NCBI GenBank assembly: GCA_949474265.1
Contig: CASXBC010000008.1
Span: 1-41,299, forward strand
DNA from: an uncultured bacterium
Lineage (GTDB): Bacteria > Bacillota > Clostridia > Christensenellales > UBA1242
Length of the DNA stretch: 41,299 nt
Reading direction: 5' to 3'
Position numbers and translations under genes: made by a program
Notes under the pieces: model-generated
Told to the model about the DNA's origin: nothing
Database searches by the model: none
The model's input: only the letters and a program-made list of their open reading frames with translations
Part shown: positions 18,048-26,589 of the stretch, piece by piece
How positions within the stretch are numbered: the stretch's first letter is position 1
How the letters are laid out: the number at the start of each line of letters is the position of its first letter

Positions 18048-20468
18048 ATGAAGAATTATGATTTTAAGGCAATAGAAAAAAAATGGCAAGCTAGATGGGA
18101 AAAAGAGAAGCCTTTTAGGGCTGTTGATTTTCATCCAACAAAGCCAAAATTTTATGTGCTTTACGAATTTCCTAATATAAGTGGAAGTTTGCACATGGGG
18201 CATTTGAAGGGGACAATTCCTGCAGATGCTCTTGCAAGATATAAGCGTTTGAATGGCTTTAATGTCCTCTTTCCAATAGGCGGAGATTCTTTTGGACTTC
18301 CTGCTGAAAATGCTGCAACAAAAACAGGTATAAATCCAAGAACATTTGTTGAAAATGGAGCAAAGACAATATTTAGCCAATTCAAGCAATTGGGGCTTTC
18401 TTTTGATTGGGATAGGACTTTCAACACAAGTGATGAGAATTTTTATAAGTGGACACAATGGATATTTTTACAACTTTTTAAAAATGGAAAAGCTTACAAG
18501 AAAAAGGGCGTTGTAAATTTTTGCCCAAACTGTCAAACAGTGCTTTCAAATGAAGACAGTCAAGGTGGAAAGTGTGATAGATGTGGTGGAGATGTTCGTC
18601 AAGAAGAGAGATGGGTGTGGTTTTTGAAGATGAAAGAATATTCTGAAAAACTGCTTGAAAATGTTGACCGTATCCAAATGGCAGAAAATCTCAAAGAAGC
18701 TCAAAGAAATTGGATTGGAAAAAGTGAAGGAATGCAAGTGCGATTTGATGTCTTTAATGATAAAGATGAGAAAATTGGCAAGCTTGAGATTTTTACCACT
18801 TGTATAGAGACAATTTATGGTATCACTTTTGTTGTGCTTGCACCAGAAAATGAACTTGTTGACACTTTTAAAGTTCATATTAAAAACTTTGCAGAGGTTG
18901 AAGCATACAGGGAGAAAACTGCACTTCGCAGCGAGTTTGACCGTATGTCTGACCAAAAAGAAAAGACAGGATGTAAGCTTGATGGGCTTTATGTTGTAAA
19001 TCCATTAAACAATCAAAAGGCACCTTTATATTTGGCTGATTTTGTTTTGGCGACTTATGGTACAGGTGCTGTCATGGCTGTGCCATCTGGAGACCAAAGA
19101 GACTATGATTTTGCCAAAAAATTTAATATTCCAATCATACCTGTTATGGATGGAGATATTAGTGAACACGCAATTGAGAAAAAAGAATATTTGGCTAAGA
19201 ACTTGAAGATGGTAAATTCTGCAGAGTTTGACGGTATGCCTGTGAGAGAAGCAAAGCAAAAGATTGCACAAAAAGTTGTTTCAATGGGTGTTGGAGAAAG
19301 AAAAGTCAATTATAAAATGCAGGATTGGTCGTTTAACAGACAAAGATTTTGGGGAGAGCCATTTCCTATTGTTTTCTGTGACCATTGTGGAACAGTTGCT
19401 CTTGATGAGAAGGATTTGCCTCTTGTTTTGCCTGAGACAAATGACTATATGCCAAATGCTAAAGGTGATTCGCCATTGTCTAAAGTTGAGGATTGGGTTA
19501 ATTGTAAGTGTCCAAAATGTGGCAGACCTGCAAGAAGAGAAACTGACACAATGCCAAATTGGGCTGGCTCAAGTTGGTATTGGCTTAGATATGTTGACCC
19601 ACACAATGATAATGCACTTGCAGACTTTGAAAAGCTTAAGTATTGGGGTAGCGTAGACGTTTATACCGGCGGAACAGAACATATCACTCGTCACGTGCTT
19701 TATTCTTTCTTCTGGCAAAACTTTTTGTATGAGATTGGGGCTGTGCCAACAAAAGACCCATTCATAAGAAAAATGGGCAGTGGGCTTATTTTGGATGACC
19801 AAGGCAAGAAGATGAGCAAAAGCTCGAAGAACGGTGTTTCTCCGCTTGAAGTTATTGATAAATATGGAGTTGATGTTGCTAGACTTCATGTACATTTCTT
19901 GGGAGGATATGAGGATAATACGCCATGGACTTTTGATGGAATTACAGGAATAACAGCATTCCTTGACAAAGTTTGGGCACTCTCTGATATGATAAAGGGA
20001 GAGGCTGTTTCAAAAGAGCATATATATGAACTTAATCGTCTTATCAAAAAAGTTTCAGAGGACTATGAGAATTTGAAGCTCAACACCATTATTTCTTCCT
20101 TCATGATTTTTATTAAGAAAATCAGAGATGATGGATTTATTACTAAGGAAGAGCTTAGACAATTTTTGATTTTGCTTAATCCACTTGCTCCACACATCAC
20201 AAGTGAAGAATATGAAAATGTTTTTGGAAAAAATATTTTGGAGGACTCTTGGCCAAAATATGAAGAGAAATATTTGGTGGAAGATGAAATTTCCTTGCCT
20301 ATTCAGATAAATGGAAAACTAGCAAAAGTGATAACTGTCTCAAGAACAATAACTCAAGATGCTTTGCTTTCAGAAATAGAAAGACAATATCCAGAGATTT
20401 ATTCAAAAGTCAAGCAGGTCAAAAAAGTGATTTATGTTCCTGGAAGAATTGTAAATATAATTTTATAG
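18048..20468 (+). CDS. leuS: Leucyl-tRNA synthetase
   Basis: An 806-residue class I synthetase that charges tRNA-Leu. The HIGH motif is HMGH (residues 49-52) in SGSLHMGHLKG and the KMSKS loop is KMSKS at 588-592. A Cys-rich knuckle (CPNC...CDRCGGDV, about 161-183) and the CP1 editing domain lie between them; the C-terminus is the bacterial anticodon-binding plus LeuRS tail. Length is normal. The ATG at 18048 with GGGAGA is chosen over a TTG at 18036 that would lie in the SD region. Confidence 0.97.
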   Translation: MKNYDFKAIEKKWQARWEKEKPFRAVDFHPTKPKFYVLYEFPNISGSLHMGHLKGTIPADALARYKRLNGFNVLFPIGGDSFGLPAENAATKTGINPRTFVENGAKTIFSQFKQLGLSFDWDRTFNTSDENFYKWTQWIFLQLFKNGKAYKKKGVVNFCPNCQTVLSNEDSQGGKCDRCGGDVRQEERWVWFLKMKEYSEKLLENVDRIQMAENLKEAQRNWIGKSEGMQVRFDVFNDKDEKIGKLEIFTTCIETIYGITFVVLAPENELVDTFKVHIKNFAEVEAYREKTALRSEFDRMSDQKEKTGCKLDGLYVVNPLNNQKAPLYLADFVLATYGTGAVMAVPSGDQRDYDFAKKFNIPIIPVMDGDISEHAIEKKEYLAKNLKMVNSAEFDGMPVREAKQKIAQKVVSMGVGERKVNYKMQDWSFNRQRFWGEPFPIVFCDHCGTVALDEKDLPLVLPETNDYMPNAKGDSPLSKVEDWVNCKCPKCGRPARRETDTMPNWAGSSWYWLRYVDPHNDNALADFEKLKYWGSVDVYTGGTEHITRHVLYSFFWQNFLYEIGAVPTKDPFIRKMGSGLILDDQGKKMSKSSKNGVSPLEVIDKYGVDVARLHVHFLGGYEDNTPWTFDGITGITAFLDKVWALSDMIKGEAVSKEHIYELNRLIKKVSEDYENLKLNTIISSFMIFIKKIRDDGFITKEELRQFLILLNPLAPHITSEEYENVFGKNILEDSWPKYEEKYLVEDEISLPIQINGKLAKVITVSRTITQDALLSEIERQYPEIYSKVKQVKKVIYVPGRIVNIIL

Positions 20469-20503
20469 TGTTGCTTAAGGATTTGGTGTAAATTTGTATT
20501 ATT

Positions 20504-20533
20504 AAAAAACCACGATTTTATTGTGGTTTTTTT
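20504..20533 (+). terminator. Terminator of leuS
   Basis: AAACCAC and GTGGTTT around a short AT-rich loop, then a T run. Confidence 0.85.
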
Positions 20534-20554
20534 GTTGAAATATTGAAATGCAAT

Positions 20555-20582
20555 AAAAAACCACGACTAACTCGTGGTTTTA
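20555..20582 (-). terminator. Terminator of the minus-strand acidic membrane protein
   Basis: AACCACGA/TCGTGGTT stem with a 5-base loop, A/T flanks on both sides. It may work in both directions. The stem nearly repeats the leuS terminator about 50 bases away. Confidence 0.85.
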
Positions 20583-20586
20583 ATTT

Positions 20587-21522
20587 TTATTCGTCATCTG
20601 CAACGGGAGATACTGTGTCTTCTGCTTCTTTTTCTTCTCTTGCATCCAAGATGTTTTTGCAAACAATATCAATCATATTTTTTGCAACTGCAACAGAGTT
20701 TTCATTTTCAATTTCAATAATAACAGGTTTTTCTTTAATCTTTACAGCTTTTTCTGCCATTGAATAGTTTTTAAGTTCACTGCTTCCAGCCATAAATCTG
20801 CTTACAAGTTTTCCTCTGTTAAACTTAAATTCAACAAGTCTCATTCTTCCCATCTTTACGATAACGTGGCTTTTTGATTCTTTAACCATTGAAATGTCTT
20901 TTGTTTTTGCATATTCCAAAATTTCAATATAATAGTTTATCATTTCATCTGAGAGTTTGTTGAGTTGTTCTGCAAAGCTTTCTTTTGATTCTTGGGCGAA
21001 CACAACTCCACCTTCAACTTCTTCAGTTTTTTCAGCAGGGATTTCTTCAACATTAGTTTCTTCAGGTTGTTCAACCTCTTCAACAACTTCTTCTTCAACG
21101 TTCTCAATCAAAAGAGGAAGGTCTTCTTCAACTGCTTCTTCGGTTTCAACCTCTTCAGTTGTTTCTTCTTCAACTTCTGCAACAAGAGTTTCTTTTGCAG
21201 GTTTTTCTGGTCTATTTGCCAAATATTTTATGATTGCTTGTGCCAAGAATGCAATTGCTGTTGCAAGCAAAAGGTATCCAACTGTAGCAACTAATGACCA
21301 AATAAGTGACCATTTAACTGTGAAATTTGATACTATGAATATCAAATAGAGCCAGCAGAAAACTGCAAGTGCTGGTAAAACAAATGCTGTGGCAATGGTG
21401 ATGATTATATTTTGCTTTTTATGTCTTGCATAAAAGATTGCCATAGCGATTGTTGCGATTGTAAAAATAATTGCAATTATAAATGATGCGTATCCTTCTG
21501 CAGAAAGATTAGAAAAATTCAT
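20587..21522 (-). CDS. Membrane protein with Glu-rich linker and C-terminal soluble domain
   Basis: A 311-residue protein. Three membrane helices lie at about residues 11-31, 41-65 and 73-96. A linker of about 70 residues made largely of Glu, Val and Thr follows (about 108-175). The last 130 residues form a mixed alpha/beta domain with KMGRMRLVEFKFNRGKLVS. The soluble part should be cytoplasmic. I do not recognise the family. A strong GGAGGT precedes the ATG, and the promoter is a perfect SigA consensus, which predicts high expression. Confidence 0.75.
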   Translation of the reverse strand: MNFSNLSAEGYASFIIAIIFTIATIAMAIFYARHKKQNIIITIATAFVLPALAVFCWLYLIFIVSNFTVKWSLIWSLVATVGYLLLATAIAFLAQAIIKYLANRPEKPAKETLVAEVEEETTEEVETEEAVEEDLPLLIENVEEEVVEEVEQPEETNVEEIPAEKTEEVEGGVVFAQESKESFAEQLNKLSDEMINYYIEILEYAKTKDISMVKESKSHVIVKMGRMRLVEFKFNRGKLVSRFMAGSSELKNYSMAEKAVKIKEKPVIIEIENENSVAVAKNMIDIVCKNILDAREEKEAEDTVSPVADDE

Positions 21523-21547
21523 AAATTACCTCCAAAATATATGTTGT

Positions 21548-21576
21548 ATTATATCATATTCACTAAATGTTGTCAA
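21548..21576 (-). promoter_or_regulatory. Consensus SigA promoter
   Basis: On the minus strand: TTGACA, 17-base spacer, TATAAT with TGA just before the -10. A perfect match at both hexamers. Confidence 0.92.
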
Positions 21577-21625
21577 TATTGGTTTTTAAAATAATTGTTA
21601 ATTTTTGTGAAAAAGTGCAAAAAAA

Positions 21626-21654
21626 TTGCAAAAAGTGATAAATACAGTTATAAT
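21626..21654 (+). promoter_or_regulatory. Promoter giving an almost leaderless mRNA
   Basis: TTGCAA, 17-base spacer, TATAAT at 21649-21654. The expected start of transcription is about 21661, four bases before the ATG. Confidence 0.75.
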
Positions 21655-21664
21655 AAATATAGTT

Positions 21665-22573
21665 ATGAGCAAAAAATACAAATTTATCTTCTCAGGAATA
21701 GCTTTTGCACTTGTAGCAATCATTGTGGGATTGTGTTTTGTTTTTTTTGGCAACAAAACTATTAAGGCAATTCCTCAAATGCTTGAAGTAAAGAAAGTTG
21801 AAGGGGATTATTATATTGTTTGTCAGCATAATGCACAGTATAGCTATCAATTTAAGCTTGAACAATCGATTGACGGCGAGTTTATGGTTGTTGGAATTGT
21901 AAACAGTCAAAGCAACACAATAAAGCTTGAGGACTCAAATTTGAATGTTATTGCAGGGGGTGAGTATCGCTTCTCTGCTAGGTATATAAATGAAAATGGA
22001 GGAGGAAAAAGCAAGTTTTCTGAAGAATTGACTTGGTCTCCATCATGGGCTCTTAAGGGAGTGGATTATCAAACTGTAACTTTTGAAAATGACCTGCTTA
22101 AATGGCAGGTTGTGCCTAGTGCTGATAAATACACTGTTGTTGTCGTTGGTACTGATTTGCAGGAAAAAGTTTTTTCTTGCGAAGCTGAGAGTTGTGATTT
22201 GAGTGAGCTTGACGCAGGTCAATATATTGTTTATGTCATTGCTGACAGTTTTGACAATTTTGTTGAAAGCTCATCTGCTGGAGAAGGAAAGAGTATTTTA
22301 ATTAAAAGAGTAAACATTTTGACAAATGCACAAGTGAGAATGGGAACTTTGACTGTTGAGTCGGAGTATGATATTGAAAGTATTGAGGTTTTTGCAAATG
22401 GGATTTCTTTAGGTTCGCTTTCGGCTGGTCAGAGAGTTGATGGGCTTTATCAATTAGAAAATCTGATTTCAATTTTTGATAATGTCGATGTTGAAAATTG
22501 TGAAATAACAATCAAATCAAAAGCTTGTGGTTGTGTTTTGGAAAGCACACAAACCAAAGTGGTTTTTAAGTGA
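21665..22573 (+). CDS. Membrane-anchored surface protein with FN3-like repeats
   Basis: A 302-residue protein with one N-terminal membrane helix (about residues 7-29) and an outside region. That region looks like two fibronectin III-like sandwiches (about 35-125 and 130-215; each pairs a WxxxxxADKYTV or similar strand with a YxVYVxA or YRFSARYIN strand) and a third beta-rich segment with three Cys near the end. Ligand unknown. The ATG at 21665 is chosen because its first residues (MSKKYK) form a good signal-anchor start; the frame from 21626 would begin inside the promoter. No SD is present. Confidence 0.7.
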   Translation: MSKKYKFIFSGIAFALVAIIVGLCFVFFGNKTIKAIPQMLEVKKVEGDYYIVCQHNAQYSYQFKLEQSIDGEFMVVGIVNSQSNTIKLEDSNLNVIAGGEYRFSARYINENGGGKSKFSEELTWSPSWALKGVDYQTVTFENDLLKWQVVPSADKYTVVVVGTDLQEKVFSCEAESCDLSELDAGQYIVYVIADSFDNFVESSSAGEGKSILIKRVNILTNAQVRMGTLTVESEYDIESIEVFANGISLGSLSAGQRVDGLYQLENLISIFDNVDVENCEITIKSKACGCVLESTQTKVVFK

Positions 22574-22611
22574 TTTTCTGATGGAATTTCAATTTTTAAC
22601 TCTTTAATTCA

Positions 22612-22648
22612 ATAAAAAAATAACAACACACGTAGTGTGTTTTTTTAT
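22612..22648 (+). terminator. Intrinsic terminator
   Basis: ACACAC/GTGTGT with a GTA loop, A-rich before and T7 after. Confidence 0.82.
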
Positions 22649-22649
22649 T

Positions 22650-22680
22650 GTATATAATTTCATAATTTTTGTTTATACTA
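22650..22680 (+). promoter_or_regulatory. Possible forespore-type promoter of gerA operon
   Basis: GTATA and, 19 bases later, TATACTA, which differs by one base from the SigF/SigG -10 CATNNTA. ger operons are usually SigG-dependent. Spacing is a little long, so this is tentative. Confidence 0.3.
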
Positions 22681-22697
22681 CCAACAAAGGTGGCATT

Positions 22698-24116
22698 ATG
22701 GATATAAAAAATGAGATAAAGAAAATAAAAACCAATCTTCATAATTCTATAGATGTGTCTGACAGAACTCTTGAAAAAAATGGAGCAGAGATAGGCTTTG
22801 TTTATCTTAAAAGCATGACTGATAATGCTATTTTTGCAGACGCCATCTATGAACCTATTTCAAGGTTTTCTGGAGAGATTTCCTTTGAAACTGTTAAGGA
22901 ATTGGTGCAAGTGAATGATGTTGAAGAAATAAAAAAATCAGAAATTACACAAAAAGTGCTTAAAGGTGTCGTTGTTTTGATGTTTTCAAATTCTGATAAA
23001 GTGCTAGCAATTGACATTTTGAAGTTTTTGACAAGAACCCCCTCTGAGCCTCCAACTTCACCTGTAATAATGGGGCCTCGTGAGGGGTTTACGGAAGATT
23101 TGAAAACAAACATAACTCTTATTAGAAGAAGATTTTACAGCGAGCAATTGGTTTTGGAAGAAGCTGTTGTAGGAAGCTCTACTCAAACTAAAATTGCTAT
23201 CTGTTATCTTGATGGTATTGCTGACCCCAAAATTGTTAAGGACATAAAAAAGCGACTCTCAAAAATCAAGATAGATGGAGTGATAGATTCTTATTATCTT
23301 TTGACATTGCTTTCAGATAGACCAGATTCTATGCTTAAGCAAATAGGTTGTTGCGAAAAGCCAGACATCATTTCGGCAAAACTCTTGGAAGGAAGAGTTG
23401 CTCTCATTGTGGACGGGTCTCCCATTGTTTTGACAATCCCTTTTGTTCTTCTGGAAGATTTGCAAAACAGCAATGATTATTACACGAATTACATATACTC
23501 TTCTTTTTTGAGGTTTATAAGATTAATGGGTATTTTTTTGGCTGTATTTGGACCGGGAGTTTATATAGCCTTACAGCTTTTTCACTATAATGTTTTGCCA
23601 ATAAATTATCTTATAACTATTGCTGACACGACACAACAAATTCCTTTCACTCCTTTTATTGAAATACTATTTATCTCGTTATTGTTTCAAATTTTGTATG
23701 AGGTCAGTTTGAGACTGCCAAGTTATTTGGGACTTGCTACTTCAATTGTTGGAGCATTGATATTGGGTGACACAGGAGTTAAAGCGGGACTTATTTCTCC
23801 GCCAACTGTTATTGTTGTTGCTATTGCAAAAATTGCACTTTACACTGTGCCAGAACAAAATGCTCAAATTACAATTTTGCAATTTGTATTTCTCGTCTTG
23901 GGGGCGTCCGTAGGGCTTTTAGGCATTATTGGTGGAGCTATTTATGTGCTTGCTTATGCAAACACAATTGAAAATTATGGTGCGCCTTATCTTGCACCAT
24001 TCTCACCATTCATTCTTTCTGACAACAAAGATGGATTGCTTAAAGTTCCGCTAAGTGATATGACAAATCGACCGAAATCATTTAGCAATGAGAAAAAGGA
24101 GAGGACGGATGATTAG
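22698..24116 (+). CDS. gerAA: GerA-type germinant receptor, A subunit
   Basis: A 472-residue spore germination protein of the GerA/SpoVAF family, located in the inner spore membrane. The N-terminal soluble domain (about 1-265) carries the family signature PREGFTEDLKTNITLIRRR. The C-terminal part has about five membrane helices with LPSYLGLATSIVGALILGD. ATG 22698 is supported by AAAGGTGG; the longer frame has no SD. It overlaps the B subunit by 8 bases. The receptor's germinant cannot be read from sequence. Confidence 0.93.
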   Translation: MDIKNEIKKIKTNLHNSIDVSDRTLEKNGAEIGFVYLKSMTDNAIFADAIYEPISRFSGEISFETVKELVQVNDVEEIKKSEITQKVLKGVVVLMFSNSDKVLAIDILKFLTRTPSEPPTSPVIMGPREGFTEDLKTNITLIRRRFYSEQLVLEEAVVGSSTQTKIAICYLDGIADPKIVKDIKKRLSKIKIDGVIDSYYLLTLLSDRPDSMLKQIGCCEKPDIISAKLLEGRVALIVDGSPIVLTIPFVLLEDLQNSNDYYTNYIYSSFLRFIRLMGIFLAVFGPGVYIALQLFHYNVLPINYLITIADTTQQIPFTPFIEILFISLLFQILYEVSLRLPSYLGLATSIVGALILGDTGVKAGLISPPTVIVVAIAKIALYTVPEQNAQITILQFVFLVLGASVGLLGIIGGAIYVLAYANTIENYGAPYLAPFSPFILSDNKDGLLKVPLSDMTNRPKSFSNEKKERTDD

Positions 24117-25197
24117 GGATAAGGCTATTGGAGCTTGGCAAACAGGAATTATTTTATTCTTTTTGATTTTTGCAAATAAGATTTTGATTTTGCCATCTCT
24201 TCTTTTTAATAATGCAAAATTTGAAGGATTGATTGCTCCAATCTTTCTCTTTTTGATTGAGCTGGGACTTCTGTTTTTGTTTTATAAACTTAAAATAAAG
24301 TTTCCTAAAGAACGCTTTTTTGATGTGATAAAAAATAATTTTGGAAAAGTTGTAACCATTATAGTTTTCTTTTTGATTGGTATTTATTTTTTGGGGAAAA
24401 TGGTTTTGCTTTATAATGTTACTTATATCTTTTTCAGAAATTTAATTTATAAAGAATCCAACAACACCCTTTTTCTTATCTGTTTGCTTCCTGTTGTAAA
24501 TCATTTGGCAATTTGTGGAGTGAGAACTATTGGAAGGACGGCACAACTATTTCTTCCTGGCGTGGTGGCAATTTTAATTTTTGCTGTTGTTGTGGGAGTC
24601 TTTGGGATAAACAGTTCAGTTATAATGGAACAATCAACTTTCTCAAATATTGCCTTGTCAGCACTAAGGCATGTCTCAGTTTTTGGTGACACCATAATTC
24701 TGTTTTTGTTTATGGATAAAATAAACATAAAAAAGGGCGAGTGGAAAGTTGTATTTTCTTTCTTTGGTGCTGGTGCTGCATCAGTTATGGCAATAATTGT
24801 TGTTTTCTTCCTTTCATACACATACACATCATTTTTGCATCCGTTTGCATTTTTTGAGATTCTTAGCTATGTCAAAGAATATGGCGGCCTTGGAAGATTG
24901 GACATCATTTCAATGATTTTGATAATATTTTTGACCTATTTTCAATTGGCAATTTATCTAAAAGCATTCTTTGTGTGTTTTGACGGAATCTTTCCAAAAT
25001 TAGACAGAATTTACTCTGTGCTTACTTTTAATTTTATCTTTATTATTTTGATTTACGTTGCAGTGATAAACTTGAGTAGGATTATTATCTATGCTGAGTA
25101 TTACTTGCCTTATCTTTCAATAATAGCCTTTATTATTGTGCCTGCTTGTTGTTTTATAGCACTAATAGCGAAGTGGCGGAAGGAGAAAAGGGAATGA
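24109..25197 (+). CDS. gerAB: GerB-type germinant receptor permease subunit
   Basis: A 362-residue membrane protein of the endospore germination permease family (APC-like, ten helices). In B. subtilis the B subunit holds the nutrient-binding pocket. ATG 24109 has AAGGAGAGG upstream; an ATG at 24088 in the same frame has none. The 3' end overlaps gerC by 4 bases (ATGA). Confidence 0.92.
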   Translation: MIRDKAIGAWQTGIILFFLIFANKILILPSLLFNNAKFEGLIAPIFLFLIELGLLFLFYKLKIKFPKERFFDVIKNNFGKVVTIIVFFLIGIYFLGKMVLLYNVTYIFFRNLIYKESNNTLFLICLLPVVNHLAICGVRTIGRTAQLFLPGVVAILIFAVVVGVFGINSSVIMEQSTFSNIALSALRHVSVFGDTIILFLFMDKINIKKGEWKVVFSFFGAGAASVMAIIVVFFLSYTYTSFLHPFAFFEILSYVKEYGGLGRLDIISMILIIFLTYFQLAIYLKAFFVCFDGIFPKLDRIYSVLTFNFIFIILIYVAVINLSRIIIYAEYYLPYLSIIAFIIVPACCFIALIAKWRKEKRE

Positions 25198-26456
25198 AAA
25201 GATTTTTTAAGAAAATTTGGAAAACTCCTATGGTTATGATTTTTATTTTCATCACTGCTATTTATGGCTTTTCTGCACTTGGAAAGTCAACAGAGATAAA
25301 TCGTTTTGCTGTGGTAACGGCAATAGGTATTGACAATATGGCAGATGAAAACAATCAGTTTGAACTTTCTTTCTTGACCTTCATTCCAATTGCAGAGCAG
25401 ACTTTCACTGAAACTTACAAAGTGATTACTGCCAAGGGTGACAGTTTTGTGGAGGCAATAGATTATGCTGGTCAGTATCTTGGGAGAGAAATTGGTCTTT
25501 CACATTTGCGTACAGTTGTTATTAATGAGGATTTGTTGCAAAATGATGTGACAAAAATTTTGGACTATTTGACTAGGGAGAAAGAAGTTCCATCCAGCAC
25601 AAAACTCATTGCAACAGACTCAAGTGCAAAAGACTTTTTGAGTGCCATGCAAAAACTTGACATGGAAAGCTCTATCAAAGTGAGTGAAATGGTTAATTTT
25701 AATCAGAGATATATCACTGCTACAGATGCTTCATTAGAAAAATTTTTTAAAGGCTATTTTTCTCCAACACATGCAAGCATCATTCCAATCTTTTCATTGG
25801 AAAAGGATGAAGAAAACGGTATTTCTGTTGCCAATAATGAAGCTCAAGGTGGAGAGGGGGGAAGTCAAGGTGGAGAAAATGGTGGTCAGACCGGTGAAGG
25901 AGAAAATATTTCTTACAATATTGTCAATGGTGGAGAAGCTTTGATTTTTAAAAATGGATTTTTAAAAAGACAACTTTCGGCTGATGATTTGAAAAATATT
26001 AACTATTTCCGTGGCAATTTTAGTACAGGTGCATTGACGATTAAAAACTTTTCTGGAAAACCTTTCGAAAATGCAAATTTGACTTTTAACATTTATGATA
26101 AAAAAATGAAAACAAAAGTTGTCTTTGAAAATGGAATACCTGTTTTCTATTGTGATATAAAATTTACTGTTGTTCTCAATGGTGTTGAAGAGGATAATGG
26201 TATGTTTGATGAAAATGTTGATTTATACCTTATCACAAGCAAGGCTGCGACTGAAATTGAGAAGAAGGTAAAAAGCAATATGGCAGATGGTCTTGCAATA
26301 ATGAGAGAAGTAAAAGTTGATATAGCGGATTTTTATACAAAGATTTACAATACAGATAAAAAGAGTTTTAAAAGATTTTTAGACAGTTTGGATGATAAAG
26401 ATGATTATCTTAATCATGTTTTGTTTAAAACAAGAGTGAGAGTTTATTCAAGATAA
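25194..26456 (+). CDS. gerAC: GerC-type germinant receptor subunit without lipobox cysteine
   Basis: A 420-residue Ger(x)C family protein: ALGKSTEINRFAVVTAIGID at about 25-44 corresponds to the usual CWD-x-ELN-x-x-x-x-V-x-AIGID start, and the C-terminal domain with long helices is present. Family members are normally lipoproteins, but here Gly-Lys stands where the lipobox Cys-Trp is expected and no Cys occurs nearby. A hydrophobic helix (about 11-28) could act as a signal anchor. A Gly-rich insert (QGGEGGSQGGENGGQ) lies near residue 225. SD GGAGAAAAGGG. Confidence 0.88.
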   Translation: MKRFFKKIWKTPMVMIFIFITAIYGFSALGKSTEINRFAVVTAIGIDNMADENNQFELSFLTFIPIAEQTFTETYKVITAKGDSFVEAIDYAGQYLGREIGLSHLRTVVINEDLLQNDVTKILDYLTREKEVPSSTKLIATDSSAKDFLSAMQKLDMESSIKVSEMVNFNQRYITATDASLEKFFKGYFSPTHASIIPIFSLEKDEENGISVANNEAQGGEGGSQGGENGGQTGEGENISYNIVNGGEALIFKNGFLKRQLSADDLKNINYFRGNFSTGALTIKNFSGKPFENANLTFNIYDKKMKTKVVFENGIPVFYCDIKFTVVLNGVEEDNGMFDENVDLYLITSKAATEIEKKVKSNMADGLAIMREVKVDIADFYTKIYNTDKKSFKRFLDSLDDKDDYLNHVLFKTRVRVYSR

Positions 26457-26516
26457 ACTTTCTCTCTTTTTCTAACCAATTGCGACATAATTTTTTTGAT
26501 AAATGGTTATGTTTTG

Positions 26517-26545
26517 TTGTGTTATTTTTTTCTTTATGATAAAAT
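26517..26545 (+). promoter_or_regulatory. Promoter of ftsH
   Basis: TTGTGT, 17-base spacer, TAAAAT inside TGATAAAAT, 45 bases before the ATG. Confidence 0.5.
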
Positions 26546-26589
26546 ATCAGAGTATATTGCTACAATAAATCTATTTATAAGGAGAATTT

